The notes beneath the pieces were generated by a model that was given only the letters and a program-made list of their open reading frames with translations, ran no database searches and was not told where the DNA came from. From assembly GCA_020217115.1 (NCBI GenBank), contig JAIWOA010000018.1, positions 1 to 10,000 on the forward strand: DNA of 10,000 nucleotides. Direction: 5' to 3'. This DNA comes from Calditerrivibrio sp. GTDB taxonomy: Bacteria > Chrysiogenota > Deferribacteres > Deferribacterales > Calditerrivibrionaceae. Of the stretch, positions 6,181 through 10,000 are shown in pieces (position 1 is the stretch's first letter; every line of letters starts with the position of its first letter). The translations under genes and the position numbers were made by a program.

Positions 6181-6708
6181 ATGGTTTATGGCGGGGGAGT
6201 AAGAAGACCACAAGATGTTGTTTTATTTAATGCTGTAATGTACAATTGGAGTTTTATTGACGACCCTGTCTCTTTAGTGGAAAATTTTTTTGGTGAGGTT
6301 TTTGATAGAACGGAGACTATAGATTTCTCCCACACCGACTATTATGAAAAGGAGTTTGGTGGAGATTTGAAGAAGATCTTTTTAGCTCACAGGGTTACTT
6401 ATCAGCCAGATAAATTAGTAGAGTTTAAATTGAGGGCCCTTGAGATAGAGGATAGATTTAAATGTGAAGGTAAGAGAAAGCTAAACCTTGACCCAGGTTA
6501 TGTTGCCATTGAAAAGGTTGTGGCAGCCAGTACAAAAAATTTTACCCATAGAATATACATGGGTAAAGGCATATATGGAGATTTGCAGCTTCAAAGAAGG
6601 GGTAAGAGATATGAACCTCTCCCCTGGACATTTCATGACTATGCTTTAAATGCTACATTGTCTTTTTTTGATAGGGTTAGGGAGAAAATTATGGATGGTG
6701 GATTATGA
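6181..6708 (+). CDS. DUF4416 family protein, function unknown
   Basis: The 175-residue protein matches the DUF4416 pattern as I remember it: FSHTDYYEKEFGGDLKKIF at about 49-67, an EFKLRALEIEDRF-type helix, NLDPGYVAIEKVVAAST near 102-118, HRIYMGKGIYGDLQL near 123-137, and PWTFHDYA near 148-155. No signal peptide or membrane segment is seen, so it is probably cytoplasmic. I know no established function. The start is at 6181: the hfq TAG lies in the same frame just upstream and bars any earlier start, and the next in-frame ATG (6238) would remove conserved N-terminal sequence. No clear Shine-Dalgarno sequence precedes it, which suggests re-initiation after hfq. It ends in an ATGA overlap with the diguanylate cyclase gene. 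Confidence 0.88.
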   Translation: MVYGGGVRRPQDVVLFNAVMYNWSFIDDPVSLVENFFGEVFDRTETIDFSHTDYYEKEFGGDLKKIFLAHRVTYQPDKLVEFKLRALEIEDRFKCEGKRKLNLDPGYVAIEKVVAASTKNFTHRIYMGKGIYGDLQLQRRGKRYEPLPWTFHDYALNATLSFFDRVREKIMDGGL

Positions 6709-7916
6709 ATGTGAAATTTATTGCCAATTCTATTGGTGAGATAGTTATGGAGGGTTTAAAGAATATTAGAAGTAAAAGAGTTCCTCTTACAGCTACCACT
6801 CTGGCAAACTATCTCAAGGATGATGAGGATTTTAACAAAATATTTTCTAATATTGGAGATCCCCAGTCTATGAATGAGTTAAGGTTTTTTGTACTTGATA
6901 AGATACTGTTTTTTCAAAGTATAATACCTAATCAAGAACTCAATAGTCTTAAGTCTGAAATAGAAAAGGATGAACATAATTTAAATTTAAAAGGGCATAT
7001 TATCTCCCTTATATCAATAATTGCTGAGTATCTGGATAAGGCTATAAACATTCAGAGTCGATTAAAAAATATAATTGATGAGATAGTTTTGAGATTTGAT
7101 AAGACCTCTTCAAAATTGACAAATATATTGGATGAAAATAGCAAAGTACTAAAACATGATATAGAGGAAGACAAGTTATTGATAGATCAGCTTGGTGATG
7201 TGAACAGTAAGGTAATCAACGAATCTTCCCTTGAGAAGTTAAAACAGGTTGTACTAAGTAAAATAGATGATTTATCAAAGGAAATAAACAAGAAGATAGA
7301 CAACAAAACTGTTGTACTTGATCATCTGGAGAAGGAAAAAGAGGTTGTAAATAAAGAGCTTACAGAGTACAGAACTAAAGAGGCTGAGCTTGAAAGACTT
7401 AAGAAAGATGTAGAAAGATATAAAATGGAATCAGTTACCGATCCCCTTACATCACTTTTTAATAGAAAATTTATGGCAAAAAAGATCATGGAGGAGATTG
7501 AAAGGTGTAAAAGGTACGGTTCCACCTTTTCCCTGATATTTCTTGATATAGACGATTTTAAGAAAATAAACGATGTCTATGGACATATAATAGGTGACTT
7601 TGTTCTTAAATACTTATCTGATATCATAAAATCAGAGCTCAGAAAAGCTGACTATGCCTTCAGGTATGGTGGGGAAGAGATGGTAATACTACTAGCAGAA
7701 ACAGGAATTGAAAATGCTATAAAATTTTCGGAAAGACTCCTTGAAACTATAAGAAATACGGTATTCAAATATAAGTCAGAAAGTTTGAAGATAACTGTTA
7801 GTATGGGTGTGTCAGAATTTAATCCGGCAGAAACTATGGAGAATCTTATAAATAGAGCTGATATGGCGATGCTAAGAGCTAAAAGAGAAGGTAAAAATAG
7901 GATAGTAAGTGGATAA
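6705..7916 (+). CDS. Diguanylate cyclase (GGDEF domain) with a helical N-terminal region
   Basis: The 403-residue protein should make cyclic-di-GMP from two GTP. The GGDEF domain covers about 243-401: SVTDPLTSLFNRKF at the start, DIDDFKKINDVYGH at 281-294 (metal and base binding), the active-site GGEEM at 322-326, and ADMAMLRAKREGKNR near the end. The inhibitory site RxxD is present at Arg313-Asp316, five residues before GGEEM, so product inhibition is expected. Residues 1-240 are mostly helical, unlike any sensor domain I recognise. The last part (about 175-240) is Lys/Glu-rich and likely coiled-coil, suited to dimerising the domain. No membrane segment is evident. The start forms ATGA with the DUF4416 stop, and the end overlaps the next gene by 8 bases. 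Confidence 0.94.
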   Translation: MNVKFIANSIGEIVMEGLKNIRSKRVPLTATTLANYLKDDEDFNKIFSNIGDPQSMNELRFFVLDKILFFQSIIPNQELNSLKSEIEKDEHNLNLKGHIISLISIIAEYLDKAINIQSRLKNIIDEIVLRFDKTSSKLTNILDENSKVLKHDIEEDKLLIDQLGDVNSKVINESSLEKLKQVVLSKIDDLSKEINKKIDNKTVVLDHLEKEKEVVNKELTEYRTKEAELERLKKDVERYKMESVTDPLTSLFNRKFMAKKIMEEIERCKRYGSTFSLIFLDIDDFKKINDVYGHIIGDFVLKYLSDIIKSELRKADYAFRYGGEEMVILLAETGIENAIKFSERLLETIRNTVFKYKSESLKITVSMGVSEFNPAETMENLINRADMAMLRAKREGKNRIVSG

Positions 7917-9036
7917 TATCTCTGTTTTTTTTCAAAAAGATAGATTAACTCAAGATGAGATTGTATTTTTAAGAAACCATTTAAAAGCAGAAGCTGATTT
8001 CTCTAATTATGGAGAGATTTTTATAAAGCATGGGATATTAGACAATATTGGTGTGGATCTTCTTCTAAAAAAAGCAAATGAAAACCAGTTAAAACTTATA
8101 TCTTCCAAAACGCTACCAATAAAATATGAAATGTACCCTATTCTTGTTTTTCTTATGGTAAAAAATTACCCCGAGCATTATAGGTTGATCTTTGAATTTA
8201 TAAGGGATTTTGATCTTAATGTAAAAAGGAATATAGTGAGGGATAATCTTTTTACTGGAAAATATCTCTATTTCTTATGTAAGCTTATGAAGAATGATCC
8301 GCAGTTTGTTGCTGAACTTATTTCAGCATCAAAAATTGACGATGATACCCTTAAAATAATTATTTCTTCAACTGAGCCTGAAGTTCTCTTTAGAATTTCA
8401 AACCTCAAGCATCTTCTGATAAAAAATGTAAATATCATCAGGGGTATTTTGAACAATCCATATACCCCAGATGAGTCTGTAATTGCTTTAAAGCAACTAC
8501 TTGTAGATATTAACGAGGAGAGTATTGAATTAGAAAAAGATGCGGTAACTGAAAATCAGGATAAAAAAGATGAAGAGGAAAAACCTAAAACCTTTATAGA
8601 TAAAATAGATAAAGAGATTGAGGAAAGTCTAAGTCAAAAAATATCCAAAATGAGTACCCCTGAGAAAATAAAATTAGCACTCAAGGGTAACAAGAGTGCA
8701 AGGATGGCTCTTATAAAGGATCCAAATAAGCAGATATCTACTTCTGTATTAGATAATCCAAAGATAACAGAAGATGAGATATCTTTTATAGCAAAAAATA
8801 AGTCTACGCCTGAGCATATAATGAGGGAGATAGTTAGAAATAATACATGGATAAATAATTATAATATACTCAGGGACATAATGTTTAATCCTAAAACCCC
8901 CATAGATATAACCATGGCTCAATTGGGGAAGATGTCTGTTTCAGACCTTGAAAAGCTTTCAAAATCTAAGGATATCCCTTCTGCGCTTAAAAATCAGGCT
9001 CAACGAATGTTTATTGTCAAAACGGTGAAGAAATGA
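7909..9036 (+). CDS. Conserved protein of unknown function with NPxTP-type helical repeats
   Basis: The 375-residue protein starts with GTG, with AGGA six bases upstream inside the cyclase gene. It looks wholly alpha-helical and lacks a signal peptide or membrane segment. Residues 1-200 form one region. A charged linker (about 203-226, rich in Glu, Asp and Lys) leads to a C-terminal domain at about 247-370. A motif recurs at NPYTP (183-187), NPKIT (283-287), NKSTP (297-301) and NPKTP (327-331), each followed by a short helix. This recalls solenoid repeats such as LRV or HEAT. The C-terminal domain (LALKGNKSARMALIKDPNK onward) resembles, from memory, uncharacterised proteins of delta-proteobacteria. 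A protein-binding scaffold is a guess. It overlaps the cyclase gene by 8 bases and the FtsB-like gene by ATGA. Confidence 0.85.
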   Translation: MDNISVFFQKDRLTQDEIVFLRNHLKAEADFSNYGEIFIKHGILDNIGVDLLLKKANENQLKLISSKTLPIKYEMYPILVFLMVKNYPEHYRLIFEFIRDFDLNVKRNIVRDNLFTGKYLYFLCKLMKNDPQFVAELISASKIDDDTLKIIISSTEPEVLFRISNLKHLLIKNVNIIRGILNNPYTPDESVIALKQLLVDINEESIELEKDAVTENQDKKDEEEKPKTFIDKIDKEIEESLSQKISKMSTPEKIKLALKGNKSARMALIKDPNKQISTSVLDNPKITEDEISFIAKNKSTPEHIMREIVRNNTWINNYNILRDIMFNPKTPIDITMAQLGKMSVSDLEKLSKSKDIPSALKNQAQRMFIVKTVKK

Positions 9037-9350
9037 AACATATCTTATTTTTGTTAATTTTGGCTGGTTTGTTGGCCTATTTAACGTTTGGTAATAATGG
9101 TCTTTTACAATATAGAGATCTTGTAAAGATTAGAGAGAAGTATAGAAAGGAGTCTATGGAGTATGATTTAAAAATATCAAAACTTAAAGAGGAGATAGAG
9201 CTTTTAAAAAATGACAGAGATTATCTTGAGATGGTTATAAAAAAGGAATTGAATTTTAAGAAAAAAGATGAAGATCTTTTTATTATATTAGGTAAAGATG
9301 AAGCAGTTTACAGTAACAGAGATAACCAGAGTTCTAAAAAATCTAATTGA
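9033..9350 (+). CDS. FtsB/DivIC-like septum formation initiator protein
   Basis: The 105-residue protein has a membrane helix at 3-20, the family-typical glycine turn GNNGLLQY at 20-27, a coiled coil at about 28-63 and the closing pattern DYLEMVIKKELNFKKKDEDL (63-82), like the yIE..AR..L....pgE element of FtsB/DivIC. These small bitopic proteins join FtsL and FtsQ/DivIB in the divisome and help activate septal peptidoglycan synthesis. It is predicted to be in the inner membrane with the coiled coil outside the cytoplasm. The last 17 codons overlap the start of xseA in another frame; the tail they encode (SNRDNQSSKKSN) lies beyond the family core. The ATG forms ATGA with the stop of the preceding gene. 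FtsB and DivIC names cannot be separated from sequence alone. Confidence 0.87.
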   Translation: MKHILFLLILAGLLAYLTFGNNGLLQYRDLVKIREKYRKESMEYDLKISKLKEEIELLKNDRDYLEMVIKKELNFKKKDEDLFIILGKDEAVYSNRDNQSSKKSN

Positions 9351-10000
9351 ATCTAACTTTGATGGTATTGTTTCTGTCGAAGGTGAGATTTCAAATCTTT
9401 CAATATCTCCCAGTGGACATCTCTATTTTGTTTTAAAGGATGAAAATGCTCAGATAAAGGTAGCTTTATTTAAGAAATTTATTTTGCTTAATAGGGGATA
9501 TACCCCAAAAAATGGTGACAGTGTAATTGTTTATGGTGAACTTACTGTTTATGAAGCAGATGGTAATTATCAGATTATTGCCAGAAAGATTGAGTATAGG
9601 GAAATTGGAATATTTTATAAAAAGTTTGAGGAGACAAAGAAAAAGTTAGAAGCTGAAGGGTTGTTTGATAAAATTATAAAGAAAAAAATTCCAGATATTA
9701 TTGAAAAAGTAGCTGTTATAACTTCTCCTAATGGGGCAGCATTTAAGGATTTTATGAAAATCTTACGTGACAATAAGGTCCCTTTAGAGGTTCACCTATG
9801 GGGTGTTCAGGTTCAGGGGGCTCAGGCAGTGAATGAGATTGTTACAGCTCTTGATAATGTATCTCGATATGGTAATTATGATCTTGTCATCCTTATGAGA
9901 GGTGGTGGTTCCCTTGAAGATCTGGCTATTTTTAATGATGAATTTATAGCCAGGGGGGTTTCAAATCAAAAAAATCCTACTATAACTGCAATAGGTCATG
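9298..10000 (+). CDS. xseA: Exodeoxyribonuclease VII large subunit, N-terminal part
   Basis: The frame stays open to the right edge (234 codons and one base). XseA is the catalytic subunit of exonuclease VII, which with XseB degrades single-stranded DNA to oligonucleotides. An N-terminal OB-fold is visible (VEGEISNL, then SGHLYFVLKDENAQIKVALF, up to about residue 100). The nuclease domain shows VAVITSPNGAA (138-148), GVQVQGAQA (169-177), the RGGGSLEDL motif (201-209), FNDE (212-215) and AIGH at the edge. The start at 9298 gives MKQFTVTEITRVLKNLIESN, matching the usual TVSEL...I..LLE opening, with AGG a few bases upstream. This start places 53 bases inside the FtsB-like gene. The C-terminal coiled-coil region and any xseB lie outside the window. 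Confidence 0.95.
   Translation, partial: MKQFTVTEITRVLKNLIESNFDGIVSVEGEISNLSISPSGHLYFVLKDENAQIKVALFKKFILLNRGYTPKNGDSVIVYGELTVYEADGNYQIIARKIEYREIGIFYKKFEETKKKLEAEGLFDKIIKKKIPDIIEKVAVITSPNGAAFKDFMKILRDNKVPLEVHLWGVQVQGAQAVNEIVTALDNVSRYGNYDLVILMRGGGSLEDLAIFNDEFIARGVSNQKNPTITAIGH

Noticed and set aside
6181..6240. Later start for the DUF4416 protein after the GGGGGAG at 6193-6199
   Set aside because: No in-frame ATG, GTG or TTG lies at a suitable distance from this purine run, and the next in-frame ATG would cut conserved N-terminal residues.
7322..7525. Minus-strand 67-codon open frame rich in Ser and Leu
   Set aside because: It is a shadow of the Lys/Glu-rich coiled coil and the start of the GGDEF domain on the plus strand.

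Overview
The window is an AT-rich, gene-dense stretch of bacterial chromosome. Gene content (Hfq, CoaX, a BirA without DNA-binding domain, a LUD-domain protein, DUF4416, HD-GYP and GGDEF proteins) and the feel of the protein sequences suggest a Gram-negative, probably anaerobic bacterium. My best guess is the Deferribacterota (Calditerrivibrio/Deferribacter type). This is inference from family resemblance; there is no rRNA or other decisive marker here.

The layout is two divergent transcription units around a control region at about 5773-5949. Leftward (minus strand) from 5772 run: a LUD-domain protein, a GAF/HD-GYP phosphodiesterase, a stand-alone receiver protein, biotin-protein ligase, type III pantothenate kinase (coaX), a TPR lipoprotein, a RodZ-like membrane protein, then after an 87-base gap the first 44 codons of a NifS/IscS-type cysteine desulfurase that leaves the window. 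From the receiver gene to the RodZ-like gene every junction overlaps by 4 to 17 bases, so these five are almost certainly co-translated. Rightward from a near-consensus promoter at 5894-5922 run: hfq, a DUF4416 gene, a GGDEF diguanylate cyclase, a conserved protein of unknown function with NPxTP-type repeats, an FtsB/DivIC-like septum protein, and the first 234 codons of xseA, which leaves the window. Neighbouring genes here also touch or overlap (ATGA junctions, an 8-base overlap and a 53-base overlap).

Two themes stand out. One is cyclic-di-GMP: a cytoplasmic synthase with intact GGEEM and I-site motifs lies in one unit, and an apparently intact HD-GYP hydrolase lies in the other. The other is envelope and division: the RodZ-like protein, TPR lipoprotein and FtsB-like protein. 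The rest is cofactor metabolism (biotin attachment, CoA synthesis, sulfur mobilisation), RNA regulation (Hfq) and DNA repair (exonuclease VII).

No tRNA, rRNA, CRISPR array, insertion sequence, prophage gene or convincing intrinsic terminator was seen. The region is ordinary core genome; its least explained parts are the repeat protein at 7909-9036, the DUF4416 protein, and an insert of about 80 residues inside the HD-GYP domain.
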